Below are positions 54,269-64,000 of a stretch of DNA of 64,000 bases, piece after piece; within the stretch, counting starts at the first letter, position 1; each line of letters opens with the position of its first letter. Origin of the DNA: Pyricularia pennisetigena (taxonomy: Eukaryota > Ascomycota > Sordariomycetes > Magnaporthales > Pyriculariaceae); NCBI RefSeq assembly GCF_004337985.1, contig NC_043741.1:7420032-7484031 (forward strand), in the 5' to 3' direction. Under the pieces are notes generated by a model that saw only the letters and a program-made list of their open reading frames with translations, had not been told where the DNA came from and searched no databases. A program made the position numbers and the translations under genes.

Positions 54269-54340
54269 CGACCCTCCACGTGCAAAAAATAATAAATTTG
54301 GTTAAAAATTAAAAATAATATTAAAAAGAAATCGAAAAAA
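53949..54340 (+). repeat. Right copy of the direct repeat flanking the Gypsy element
   Basis: Begins with the target duplication GATTA and is homologous to 46340-46729, with many substitutions. It includes a degenerate TA tract at 54236-54267 and the CACGTGCA word. Confidence 0.7.
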
Positions 54341-54559
54341 CAGTACCGCCATAAACGGATTAAGGGCAAATGGTATCCAATTCGGCCGTTATAACAGATA
54401 AAAAAATAAATCTAATCGCTGCTAATAACGGTATTAAACGCTATTTTTAACGATGTTTTTTTTTAATATTTTACGTGGTTATGGAATAATAAAGGAGTGT
54501 CGGTCGCAAAAATGCCAAAAATACCGCCATAAACGGCGAAAATCGACAAATTATCCTCA

Positions 54560-54702
54560 GACCTGAACCAAAACGTTCTTTGGATGGACCCACAGGTACA
54601 TTGCAAAACCGTAATTAAGCTACAAAGTGGAGCGAAGCGAACGAAGTGGATTAATTGCGGAGCTCTGGGCTTTAGGGTTAAGCCCTGAGACTAACCAATT
54701 AT
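54560..54702. repeat. Divergent relative of the short inverted-terminal repeat
   Basis: The segment ends with GCTCTGGGCTTTAGGGTTAAGCCCTGAGACTAA, here described in parts: GAGCTCTGGGCTTTAGGG then TTAAGCCCTGAGACTAA. This corresponds to the 3' end of the element at 55695-55825. It contains a GGGCTT...AAGCCC hairpin and a GCGAAGCGAACGAAG stretch. Confidence 0.4.
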
Positions 54703-54886
54703 TTGGTATAGGAGCAACAGCATTGGAATTTGAATATGTGTTTATTTTACTAAATATCTATTCGAATTTAAATTTACGAGTTTGCGAATTGTATATTGGG
54801 AAAGTTATGGCTTTGTGAAAATACAGACTTTTGGTGAGATTTTGGGATTGTTGCGTTATTTTTGGACAGGTGCTGTACCGGCCCAA

Positions 54887-54902
54887 CTGTCTGGTCGTAA
54901 CA
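54887..54902 (-). repeat. LTR-start-like sequence in inverted orientation
   Basis: On the minus strand this reads TGTTACGACCAGACAG, matching the first bases of the 5' LTR (46730 onward), followed by a GGGCCGGTAC stretch similar to GGGTCGGTACC. It may be the edge of a second, related LTR copy extending leftward. Confidence 0.45.
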
Positions 54903-55694
54903 TTATACTCGTAACAGTTACAAATCTTTCCATTTTAATCATTTTACAATCTGTAGTTATTATATTTAAATGAAGCGCCAACTACTCATTCACACGTTGG
55001 TCTTATTATTAGCCTTTTATTTATAAATATCTAGGCTGAGCGTAAAGTAAAAGTATAATATAGTATATATTCTCATGCGGTTTAATTAAGCGTTAATGCC
55101 CACGAGTACTTGAATTCTGTCCTCGCTCCCCTTTTGTTACAATTTCCTTTTGCTCGTATCAGATCATTCTTATTATAACCAGCTTTTCTTATAAGCCCCT
55201 TTGAATTTTGTCTCCGTTTATTCCCGGGTTCCTCCATAATTTTCATTATTTCAGATGCAAATGTGCAATTTCATCCTGGCTTTCTATTTGGCCAACTCCG
55301 CCTTGGGTATGAGTTTATTTCCCGATGCATATGTGGCTACATATAGCGCTGCAAAGCGGCACAGCGGGTGATTGTTTTACCATTGCTAATATGAAATGCA
55401 CCAAAAAAATTATTCGCAATCATATAAATGGAAACGTATGATAAATGTGTTTTGATCAGGTTGCTAATTATATGTTAAATTAGGTGCCGCCCCCTCCCGC
55501 CTCTATCCTACTTATGGTGCATGTATGAAAAAATGTATTGAAAGGATCTCGGCCAGTCACAAGTATACCACTGCCCGTTATAAGGGGTGCATGGTGTACT
55601 GCAACAGTTTTTTTTACACCCATGCTGCAATGGCCGCCAAAAAATAAGTAACATTACGGCCAGAGAAAACAACACGGAAAATGTTAGTTTGGGG

Positions 55695-55825
55695 TAGTCT
55701 CAGTGTCTCAGCCTAGACCCCTGCGGGGACCGAGCGCTCCATGTACCTTTCAGCCACGAATTGAGCCACGTTCGACGTTACTCAATTGTGGATGCTCTGG
55801 GCTTCAGGGATGTGCACTGAGACTA
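55695..55825 (+). mobile_element. 131 bp MITE-like repeat with perfect 11 bp terminal inverted repeats
   Basis: It starts TAGTCTCAGTG and ends CACTGAGACTA, which are exact inverted copies. Internal words (GGGGACCGAGCGCTCC, ATGTACCTTTCAGCCAC) recur at 45764-45840. It has no coding capacity. No clear target duplication is visible at its edges, so the mobile nature is inference. Confidence 0.55.
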
Positions 55826-57247
55826 AGGAACAGCATTTTAATTAATAATCTTAATTTGTTTCGGTTTTACCGCAAAATGACTGAGATATTAAATGAATTC
55901 TTTATTTCGTTGTTCTATCCATGATGGGCCAAAGCTGACCACTTCAGGGCCCTGACCATTTCAGGTGCGCCAAGTCTAGTCTAGAGATCTGGGAGCGATG
56001 TGGAGAAAAAGGCGGCAGACTGGAATACCCTCAGCGGCGATGATGGCCGTCCTTCCCCAGGTTTCTCAAACGTTGAAGCCAGCGATAGACCACCACCAAG
56101 AGGGTTGCGGCCTCGCTCTGGTGGGCTTTGTCGGGCGAGCCCAGTCAGGCAATTGGTGGCTTCAGATGAAACGAAATGAAACCATGATGGAAGTAGTGAT
56201 ATCAATAATGCTGTGATTTTAGGTTCGTTCAGACTCTGGCACGTGGTAGGGTGGCAAACGCAGACTTTGAGAAAGGTGTCGACGTATTTCAGCACCAATA
56301 TCATCATCTCAAGTGGTCATGACGAACTCCGGCGCTTTAGATGGAGACAGCCAGAAGCGCAACTCTTTGCAAATTTCCATGCTATCCTACCTGTGTGCGG
56401 CTCAAACCAACAAAGTGAGTGACCTTGGCCGCCACACTGACTGATGAAGATCGTCGGCTTACCAACGGCAGCTACCAAGACTGTGCGGCATTGAAACCTC
56501 AACCGTGGCACTTACTCCTTGTGGCTAAATTCTTTTCCAACCAAATGCACCATTAAAAGGACGAGAATAGACACGATAGCACTGTAACATGCCAATCCCG
56601 CCGACTCTGTTGCACCTATTGACTTTCCAGTGTGCTAATAACCTCACACAACGTCGGGTGCGACATGATTGTTTGTTTCTTTTTTTAGTCTTTTGCTTGG
56701 TTTGCTATTATATTTCATTGCATATTATTTTTTTCTACCTCTGCTCCTTGAGCACAATCTCCCTTTGTTGTGGTGGTCAGAGGCTAGAGCATGTCATGGC
56801 CTTGTGGCAGTCTACGTCATTCTCGAATGCCATCTCATTACCGCCTGCCCTTGACGTATATGCTCAAAATTACGAAATCGCCAGCACTCGGCTAGCCGAG
56901 ACGGCCGGGGCTTGTCCAACAAAGGCGGGTATGATGATATCTCTGTGGAATGGATTTCCAGATCGCCGACTCCCGTTGGGCTGCATCTAAACCACTTCGC
57001 CTAATTTCTCTGCCAGCTTGGCTGTTGACTGTTTCACAGATAATCTTTATTCCCGAGGCCAGTGTTGCCGGAGAACGGCTGCTCGGCATGTCCTCGGCTG
57101 GGTTCGTCTTTGTGCTACCATGTATAGAAGTGATAAGAGTGGCATTTTTTCTGCTACTCAAACTCTTGGATCGCTGGAGACGGAACACGAGTGGCCAAAC
57201 AAAAAGGCAACGAATATATAAAATATAGAATCCTATCCGTCGTCGTC
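55826..57247. other. Gene-free spacer between repeat island and secreted-protein gene
   Basis: Frames of about 100 codons near 55981-56307 (minus) and 56589-56990 (plus) have no recognisable features. A degraded gene cannot be excluded near 56.0-56.5 kb, where the G+C content rises. Confidence 0.35.
57215..57225 (+). promoter_or_regulatory. TATA box of the secreted-protein gene at 57248
   Basis: TATATAAAATA lies 23-33 bp upstream of the ATG at 57248, so the 5' leader would be very short or transcription starts nearer the ATG. Confidence 0.5.
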
Positions 57248-58132
57248 ATGAAGCATTTCATTAGTCTCTACACCGCTTTTATCATTCTTGCACCGTCGCA
57301 CAACCATGCCTGCGCGCTTGCAACCAGCAGAGCCCTCTCGTAGGTCACAACTCCCGCGACAAAGCCTCTAGCCGGCAGCAAAAAAAAAAAAAAAAATAAA
57401 AATAAAAAAACAAAAGCATGGCTCCCAAACTGTAACTAACGCTAGATACTTTGGCAGCACCCTCCCAGATCTACCAACGGTCGACACCGTATGGGACGTA
57501 GAAATCCGGCCCGGCAACAAGCTAGCACTTGCCGGTACGGCTCAACAAGTCGTTGCCAAGGCCCGCGAGCTCAACCCGGACTACCAGATGAACAAAATTC
57601 CCAGACTCCCAGCACGGCCGCACGTTGGCAGCGAGGGCAGCAGCAGCAACAAGACCCAGCTGTCAAAACGCGACTACACCCTCTGCGGCGGGGACCCGGC
57701 GCTGCAGCACCGCACCTGGGAGAACATCCAGTACCTCCTGGGCCTTGGCCAGACCCTGCGGATCGAGTCGCACACTTGCGGCCGGTTGGCCTGCCAGTAC
57801 AACAGCGGGATCGAGTGGTGCAACTATGTCAGTTTTCTTTTTTTTTCTTTTTCCTTTCTTCTCCTCCTCCCCCTTACGGTATTCACGTGGCCTATTTCAA
57901 GTCTTGGAATGTCTGCCGTCCTGCCACTGACTTCAGGATCCTGAACCCCTGGAAAAAAAAAAAAAAACAGGCACTCGAGGCTAGAGAGCACACGACGGAC
58001 TGGATCGCGCATGCTGCCGATGTGGTATTTACAGATTGTCTTGATGTGCCTCATGGCGGCGAGTTTGTGTCGGGCAGACGTGTGCATGATGATCTGGTCG
58101 TGGTAGTCGTCCGGGATGGCTTTGATTGTTGA
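57248..58132 (+). CDS. Secreted cysteine-containing protein, effector candidate, three exons
   Basis: Exons 57248-57339, 57446-57827 and 57971-58132 join in frame to 211 residues (donors GTAGGT and GTCAGT, acceptors GCTAG and ACAG). Exon 1 codes for a signal peptide (MKHFISLYTAFIILA with cleavage probably near ACALA). The mature protein has VWDVEIRPGNKLAL and AQQVVAKARELNPDY, then LCGGDP near 108, ENIQYLLGLGQ, the cysteine pair CGRLAC near 142-147 and NSGIEWCNY. Exon 3 adds TDWIAHAADVVFTDCLDV and ends in Cys. The pattern C-x(n)-CGR-x2-C with NSxIxWCN recurs in small secreted proteins of plant-pathogenic fungi. The function is unknown. A KR site (SKRDYT) before LCGG could be a Kex2 processing point. 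Both introns contain A runs of 17 or more close to their ends. Confidence 0.65.
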
Positions 58133-58920
58133 GGCCGTTGCGGCAATGACGCGGCTATTCAGATCCTTGTCATGCTGTGGGATTTTAAACTGCTTGTTTG
58201 TGCTTTAGCAGACGCCCCATCACCCGTATTCGAACGGCTTAATGGCATCTTCTTCCAACACCTGTCCGCGGTCCGGCGTGTTCGGTTCGAAGCACACGTA
58301 ATGGGACCAATGGGAACGAGACGTCATGGCTGCGATGAACAACTCTTCCCCTTTGAGTCTTGTAACATGGCAGCTGGACGGGATCGGTCGGCCCATGTTC
58401 GTTTGGTGGCTTGGCTGGACAATGTCAAGACGCGATATAGTGTACCAGAAGCATGTTTGGTCGCGAATGAACCAATTCAATTTTGCCTGTTGACAATCCG
58501 GTGATAACAATCATTCAGCCATGCTTACTACTGCAGTTGCGTGCTCTTAAACCTGGCGGCAGTTTTATATCACATATGATTGTTCAAATTGCCGCTTTTG
58601 GTACTATAGCATGACGATGCTGGGCAAGCATGAAGAAAACTAAGGACGAACCTCTGGACAAGGGAGACCAATAAGCACCATGCAGATCATGTACGTCCTA
58701 CATGACCTTCGTACACGCGCCACTACCCAGTACAGTTCATCAGCGCCACTAACCAATAGAAACCACCAAATAGAGCAGGGGGTATTTTGAAAAAGCATTT
58801 CTGAATAAACCTCCGTTAGTTAGTAGCCAGACTGTCCTTGCGCGTCTTGTCTCATCCACACATCCGACGCGCCTCGACCACTTCCCAACAAACCATCCAC
58901 CCAGCTTCAAGGTATATCGA
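58133..58920. other. Gene-free spacer
   Basis: 3' flank of the secreted-protein gene and promoter of the kinase gene. No supported gene. Confidence 0.4.
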
Positions 58921-60513
58921 ATGTTCGCACGCGGAATTTCTTTTCTTCGTTTCGTCTGTCGAATGCGTGCAGGTGCATCGCGCCACATATATCGTAGCTC
59001 AGCCTTGTGCCCGTCACCCACAGCGCCGGGTTCAACACCCATGGTTTGTGCGAGTCGCGCTGCATCCGGTCAGGCAATTTCGTCGTCAAACAAACATGCC
59101 CCAGTACCGCCCAGCATATTCCCAAAAGAAGGGTTCAAGATCCTCGATCCGTCGAGGCCGATTGAAGAGGAGAGCCTTCCCTTCTACCGCCCTGAATTGT
59201 TCTATCCTGTCCACCTGGGCGAGGTTTTCAAGGATCGCTACCAACTGGTCGCGAAGCTGGGGTATGGCGCCTCGTCTACGGTGTGGCTCGGCCACGATCT
59301 CATGTGCGGCCCCTTTTGTGATCTTCTTCGTCCGCAGTTCCTCACTGACGTGCAGAATTCATCAGCGAACGGCGCTACGTCGCACTCAAGATCTTCGTCA
59401 ACAGCATCCCTCGCAACCCAGAGCTGGAGGTTTTGCAGCATCTCAAAGGCGTCCGGTCCGAGCATAACGGACGTGAATTCATGCGGCTGCTGGAAACATC
59501 CTTCCAGTTGGAGTTTTCTGGGAAAACGCACGACGTCTTCGTCCTTCGGCCTCTGGGCCTCAGCGTCCAAGCGCTACAGGAGTATCAGCCGGATCGTGTG
59601 TATGACGAGGAAATCGCTAGCTCTACTGCGCAAAGTGCCTTGATCGCTCTTAATTTCCTGCATGAGGAGGCAAGGGTGATTCATGCTGGTGAGTGCAGAA
59701 CTGCAGATCCGATCTATAGGCTTTTTGGCAGTCCAGATACTAGTCTAAACCAAAACCCACCGAGCAACCAAGATGTTCATTCCGGAAATCTACTGCTCGG
59801 AATATCCGACGAATCATGTCTGGCCGAGTACGAACACAGTGAGCTGGCAAAACCTACGCCACGAAAGATTCTCGCGGATCGTGTTATTCACGTTTCCCGT
59901 ATCTCCTTCAATGTTGGCCAAGTTCCGCATCTTTGTGACTTTGGCCATTCTCGCATCTGCACCAATGGGAACTTACAGCAAGGGCGTGCGATGCCGGTCC
60001 AATACCGGACGCCGGAGATGTTGTTGGATATGCCTTGGGGTTATTCGGTCGATCTGTGGGCACTTGCGCTAACGGTATGCCATTGTTAACATTTTTTTTT
60101 TCTTGTTTTGTGTTTGCTCAACTAATCCCAGCCTTCAGATATGGGATCTGCTAGAGCCTGAACCACTATTTAAAGTATACGAGCCTACGGACAGTGCCCT
60201 TAACGAGGCGTTCCATCTCGCCCACATGGTGGCACTAATGGGCCCGCCGCCTTTGGAATTTTTGAAAAGGAGTGCCACCTCGACAAGGTATTGGGACGAA
60301 GACGGAAAATGGAAAGAAGCCGTCCCGATCCCGCCGCCGACAAGCCTCGAGTCCCGCTTTACGCGTTTCGGCGGGCAGCGCAAAGCGCTGTTCCTCGACT
60401 TTATTCGGGCCTTGCTCAGGTGGGATCCGCAGCGGCGATCTTCGAGCGGAGAAGCTTACATGCATCCGTGGCTGGCTCGAGTTCGGGGGGACGATGATGA
60501 TTTGTCGGCTTGA
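58921..60513 (+). CDS. SRPK-like serine/threonine protein kinase, four exons
   Basis: Exons 58921-59303, 59366-59688, 59773-60074 and 60139-60513 join in frame to 460 residues. The first intron has a weak donor (GTGCGG), but the join gives the expected LIERRYVALKIF. Motifs: Gly-loop LGYGASSTVWLG near 116-127, ATP-binding Lys136 in VALK, the HADVHSGN catalytic loop with Asp236, and DFG at 291-293 in LCDFGHSR. Then comes YRTPEMLL, SVDLWALALTIWDLLE (joined across intron 3) and the RALLRWDPQRRSSSGE end of the kinase fold. This set is typical of the fungal SRPK-like group (SR-protein kinases and their many fungal paralogues). The long spacer insert of true SRPKs is short here. All catalytic residues are present. 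The N-terminal 75 residues are basic and hydroxyl-rich and could be a mitochondrial targeting sequence. The start at 58921 is the first ATG in frame. Confidence 0.85.
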
Positions 60514-61166
60514 TGGGAAGCAGCAGCGAGATAGACGGAGACGGAAAGTAGGCGCCCAGCAATTCTCTCCAACATGACTTTATTTTAGAGGGGAAAAAAA
60601 AAAGTCCAAGGAACTTGCTGCCGTGCCCGCCGGCTTCAGCGACCCCTCCGAATCGGGTATAGCTCCAATACTGCCGCGCCACTTTGAGGGCTCGAGTTTA
60701 AATAGACGACTTTTGTCCCCAAGCGTCCCGTCATGTACCTGTCCTTGTAGCATTTAGAGTCTGCCGCTGCGTTTACGGCAGCTTCCGCTTGTAGTGTTTG
60801 CCGTGATTTGACTGTCTACCGTCACGAGCGGTTTCTCTCTGGTATGCAGGCCCCGTTGCTCCGGTGCAGGGAAAGTCCTTTTTTCTTATATTTTGCCCCT
60901 TTCCATCGTACGGCTCTCCGCAGCCCGGCAGATCCCTTCAGCTGTTTGATTGGTAAGTTTCCCTGTTTGTTGTTTTGCGCGTCTGTCCCTTGACCATTGT
61001 GGCGTGTTTGCGCTGCACTTCCATGACAGACGTTTGCAACAGAAAAGATCCGGACGAACGAGTGTGAAAAGTCTTTTGAAAACAGGCTCCATATCTCTGC
61101 TTCTTTTGTAGCTGATGGCTAATCTATATCAATACACGCACGCCTGCACCCAAGCCAGATCCCCAT
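60514..61166. other. Spacer between convergent genes
   Basis: Convergent 3' ends of the kinase and the small secreted protein. No supported gene. Confidence 0.4.
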
Positions 61167-61613
61167 TTATTGCGGCAGGCACTGCTTTCCGTAAAAGTCT
61201 CCCGAGATGGACGCCGAGCAGAAGTTGTATGTGTTGGAGGCCTGGTCGAAAGCGTAGTTGATGATGAATTTGTCTCCAACCTGTTGCTGTAGCCGGGGAA
61301 TCAAAAACACATCAGTAAAAAAAAAACCAACTACATCCCGAATCGTAGGTTTTTCTTTTGTTTACGGAGGCGCAAACAGACAAAGACTTACAGAGTACAT
61401 GGGAACGTCGAGGGTCTTGCATCTGCCGTAGCTGAGGTTGGAAGCCTTGTCTTGCTTGACGCTGCCCTTGGGTCCGACGATGGCGCTTTGAACCTCGGCA
61501 TTGGTGGCGCTGTTTCCACCCTGGCACACTATGCCGCCGGCGCCGAAGCCGGAAAAGGTCTGCGCCGAGGCGGCGGCGGCAAGGCAGAGGACAATGACGT
61601 TGTAGGCGAGCAT
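61167..61613 (-). CDS. Small secreted protein with four cysteines, effector candidate, two exons
   Basis: Exon 1 is 61613-61392 and exon 2 is 61280-61167 (donor GTAAGT, acceptor AACAG, phase 0), giving 111 residues. Residues 1-18 (MLAYNVIVLCLAAAASAQ) form a signal peptide with cleavage after ASA. The mature protein has FSGFGAGGIVCQGG, a segment AEVQSAIVGPKG, then GRCKTLDVPMYSVGDKF and TYNFCSASISG, and ends KQCLPQ. That makes four mature cysteines, probably two disulfides, in a compact beta-rich protein. The spacing is reminiscent of small fungal secreted RNase-like or Ecp-like proteins, but I do not recognise the family with confidence. It has a TATA-like box and a CCAAT box upstream and is followed tail-to-tail by the kinase gene. 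Confidence 0.7.
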
Positions 61614-64000
61614 GTTGTGAGTTGGTTTTTGGTTAACGAATGAAACGAAGGACGATGAGTTGCCTTGGTGTGCTTTGAAATGAACGAATGGACTTGGAGA
61701 TGCGTGGGTTGAGGGTGATGCAATAAGGGTCTGGGGGAAAAGGCGTTCGTAACGGGAAGCTTTATAGATTGCCAATGGCAAAGACAAAGCCTTTTTTTTT
61801 TTCTTTTCGATGCGTCCCCCGACGGACCCCTTTACTTGCGTGTTCTCTCAGGGGGCAGTGTATACTGCCAAGCCTGCATTGTGGTGCGGCACACCTTGTG
61901 AACCTACACAGTAGAATATTGGGTCTCTCCATTGAGCAGTCTCGGAGGGAAAAGGGGTGGGAAAGTGGGGTCTGCTACGACAAATTCTGGGAGCGAGCTT
62001 TCGGGTCTTGAACCGGAAATTAATTGATAGACTTTTAACCTTGCCGTTCATCTCCAGGAACGGAGCCTACCACAGAAATGCCCCTGCCGTCAGATAAAAA
62101 TAGACGCCGAAACATCAGTCCATGTAGAGAGAGGAAACACAAAGGCAGGCAGTCAATTTTCCTTAGTGCGCAAACTCCCTCGGCCTAAGTGCGATGGCTA
62201 CGTCTCCCTGGGAATCGTACCCAATCCCGAACAGAAATATAAACTTTGGCCCAAGCATTGCCACAATGCCCGCACCCGGACAGGAACGGCAGCCCGCGCG
62301 CTGATCCCCGGATCACGAATCACCCATATGGGGAAACAAATCCGGGTCCCAGATCCATGCCATTCAGAATCCGCGCCACCACACGGGCGTTGTGTATGTA
62401 AGGCAAGGCTTTGAGCCACTGGGTAATACGATCTGGGTGGTAATTAGAGGTTGGGCCATTCTTTGGATATCCAATCACCAATACGAATAGCCCCACAAGT
62501 TCATGGCATGACACGAACAGCAACACGACTGCGCAGTGGGCTGCTGGAAGGGCGTGCATATACTGTGGAATAGGGGATAATAAAGCAGACATCTCATGAT
62601 TGAGGGCTTTGCTTTGTGGAGAAATGGCTGCCTAACCTGTTTTTTTTTTTTCTAATTTGTTACCTGTTGAAAATTAAGAGCAAAACTCATTTTAGGGGTA
62701 TTATAAATGAAAAATGCCAAATGGGAATAAGAATACGGAAGCTCCTCTGCTTCTCTCCATACTAGAATGTGAGCTGAGGACTCGAAGAGTGTATGAGATT
62801 TTGTTTTTGTTAAATCTTCTGTACCAGCAAAAGGATTACCAGGCTCAAGGCCGGTGTCTAGAAGGACAAATGCACAAAAACTGCAATTTGTAGCGCAATT
62901 GTCGTGCCCAGTCTTGCGTACTTGTCACCCAAAGACATGGCAATGGCAGCTTTTTATTGCGAAAGATGTGGTAAACTCGATCTCTGATACTTGTTTTTAA
63001 AGTTATCAAACCAGGCTCTGTTTTTATCAGGTACGCATGAATCTCACGGATAAACATGTTGGGAACCAGCGATTACCTCCCCGACCGGACCAGAGTTTGT
63101 AAAATGGCTGGTAATTGAGTTTGTATTTGAGATGGTTTTGCCCCCCAGCTAGAGTAGGATGGTTCCCAGCTATATTAACCATATTTTTATACTCGGGGTA
63201 CTCTATTGCAAAAGCAATAGCTCATCAAGTTATCATTAATTCGAGCCGCCAACGCCACCCAAACGTAACAACGCAAAAAGGCAGTATTTTTGTGAGACGA
63301 AAGCAGCGGCGCAGCGCGTGATATCATATGCTCAATGGCGGCCACATCGCTCTTCATAGTACCACCGTTACACTTACCGTCGCCCATGAGGCCGCTTCTT
63401 GGCTTTGGCGCCCGTCACATGTGCTTGAAGAGCGATCTTTGTTCTTTTTGCAGCGCAGCACTCAAGACGACATCTCGACCCCGTGTTGGATCAACTTCTA
63501 GTCGAGTATGCAGTCAGTAAACAAACAAGCTTCATCGACTAGTCAGGAAACTCGGCCGTCAAGCGCCAGACCAGCGCAATATCACTTCCGTATTAACGTC
63601 GAACACATTCCCGGCGTACCACTCAATCCCTCCATGTTCCCCTAGGGGGTTGCAAAAAATCAGAAAGGGATGTCGAGCCAGGCGAGATCAGACGCTTCGA
63701 GCACTTCTGGGGAGTCACACATCTAATAAGACTCATCCGGCTGCACGAGCTCCGTCAAGTCCATCAAAGCTGGCTTTGTTACTTAAAACTCCCAAAGAAT
63801 CGTTTAAACTGGTTTTGATAAATCAAAGAATTATCAGTGTAGCCTAACAGAATACGGTCGCGAATGGCAATGTTCTTCCAGATAAAACACCGGTTTAATG
63901 AAAACTTATGTCCTTTTCCAAAGGACATACTGTTTCTCTTGTGTCTCGAATATACCACCGCAAAGACTGTCAAGATTAAGCAATGCAACTGCAATGAGGA
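61614..64000. other. Gene-free right end of the window
   Basis: Apart from the promoter elements listed, no supported gene. Frames are below 95 codons. AT-rich, with a T run at about 62640-62651. Confidence 0.4.
61760..61779 (-). promoter_or_regulatory. TATA and CCAAT elements of the small secreted protein gene
   Basis: On the minus strand TATAAAG (61766-61760) lies about 150 bp upstream of the ATG at 61613, and an inverted CCAAT (ATTGG) lies directly upstream at about 61772-61777. Confidence 0.4.

Noticed and set aside
55981..56307. A 108-codon minus-strand frame
   Set aside because: It has Cys but no signal peptide at the start and no splice context; it could be a gene relic but cannot be supported.

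Overview
This is a window of nuclear DNA from a filamentous ascomycete. Genes carry short introns (about 60 to 200 bp) with GTRNGT-type donors, there is an intron-bearing tRNA-Gly, a GH72 cell-wall enzyme, a Zn2Cys6 regulator, a Tad-type LINE and a chromodomain Gypsy element. The combination of a polyketide-peptide type megasynthase end, a FUS2/Ayg1-type hydrolase, an acetyltransferase and several small secreted proteins fits a plant-associated Sordariomycete. A Magnaporthales (Pyricularia-like) source is my inference and is not proven by the sequence.

Left part (1-22.3 kb): a secondary-metabolite cluster. It enters the window with the C-terminal end of a megasynthase (end of an adenylation domain, carrier domain, NAD(P)-dependent reductase release domain). 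It continues with an alpha/beta hydrolase (12.1-13.6 kb), a zinc-cluster transcription factor (14.4-16.3 kb) divergent from an HXXXD-type acyltransferase (17.6-19.2 kb), and a short-chain dehydrogenase with four exons (20.9-22.3 kb). The gene set resembles the one known for cytochalasan-type PKS-NRPS pathways: reductive release of an aminoaldehyde, a hydrolase needed for ring formation, then oxidoreductase and acetyl tailoring. The remaining members would lie left of the window. Inside this cluster sits an apparently intact 5,976 bp LINE (4564-10539) with a 15 bp target-site duplication. It landed 11 bp upstream of the start codon of a small secreted cysteine-containing protein (4218-4538, minus) and separates that gene from its probable TATA box, now at 10.6 kb.

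Middle part (23.9-42.3 kb): mostly housekeeping or conserved genes. These are a BTB-domain protein with an RG-rich tail, a GPI-anchored beta-1,3-glucanosyltransferase, an MFS transporter, phosphatidylinositol synthase, a conserved disordered protein of unknown role, and tRNA-Gly(UCC). Between 33.7 and 39.0 kb I see no convincing gene.

Right part (43.8-64 kb): a repeat-rich, AT-rich island (45.9-55 kb) built around a decayed chromovirus of the Gypsy class (46730-53948) with two 453 bp LTRs and a GATTA target duplication. Its gag and pol frames carry many point stops but no obvious frameshifts, which is the RIP pattern, and an antisense coiled-coil reading frame survives at its 3' end. Short repeats, one with perfect terminal inverted repeats, surround it. 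Beyond it come a secreted cysteine-containing protein (57.2-58.1 kb), an SRPK-like kinase (58.9-60.5 kb) and a second small secreted protein (61.2-61.6 kb). This is the transposon-next-to-effector layout typical of fungal plant pathogens.
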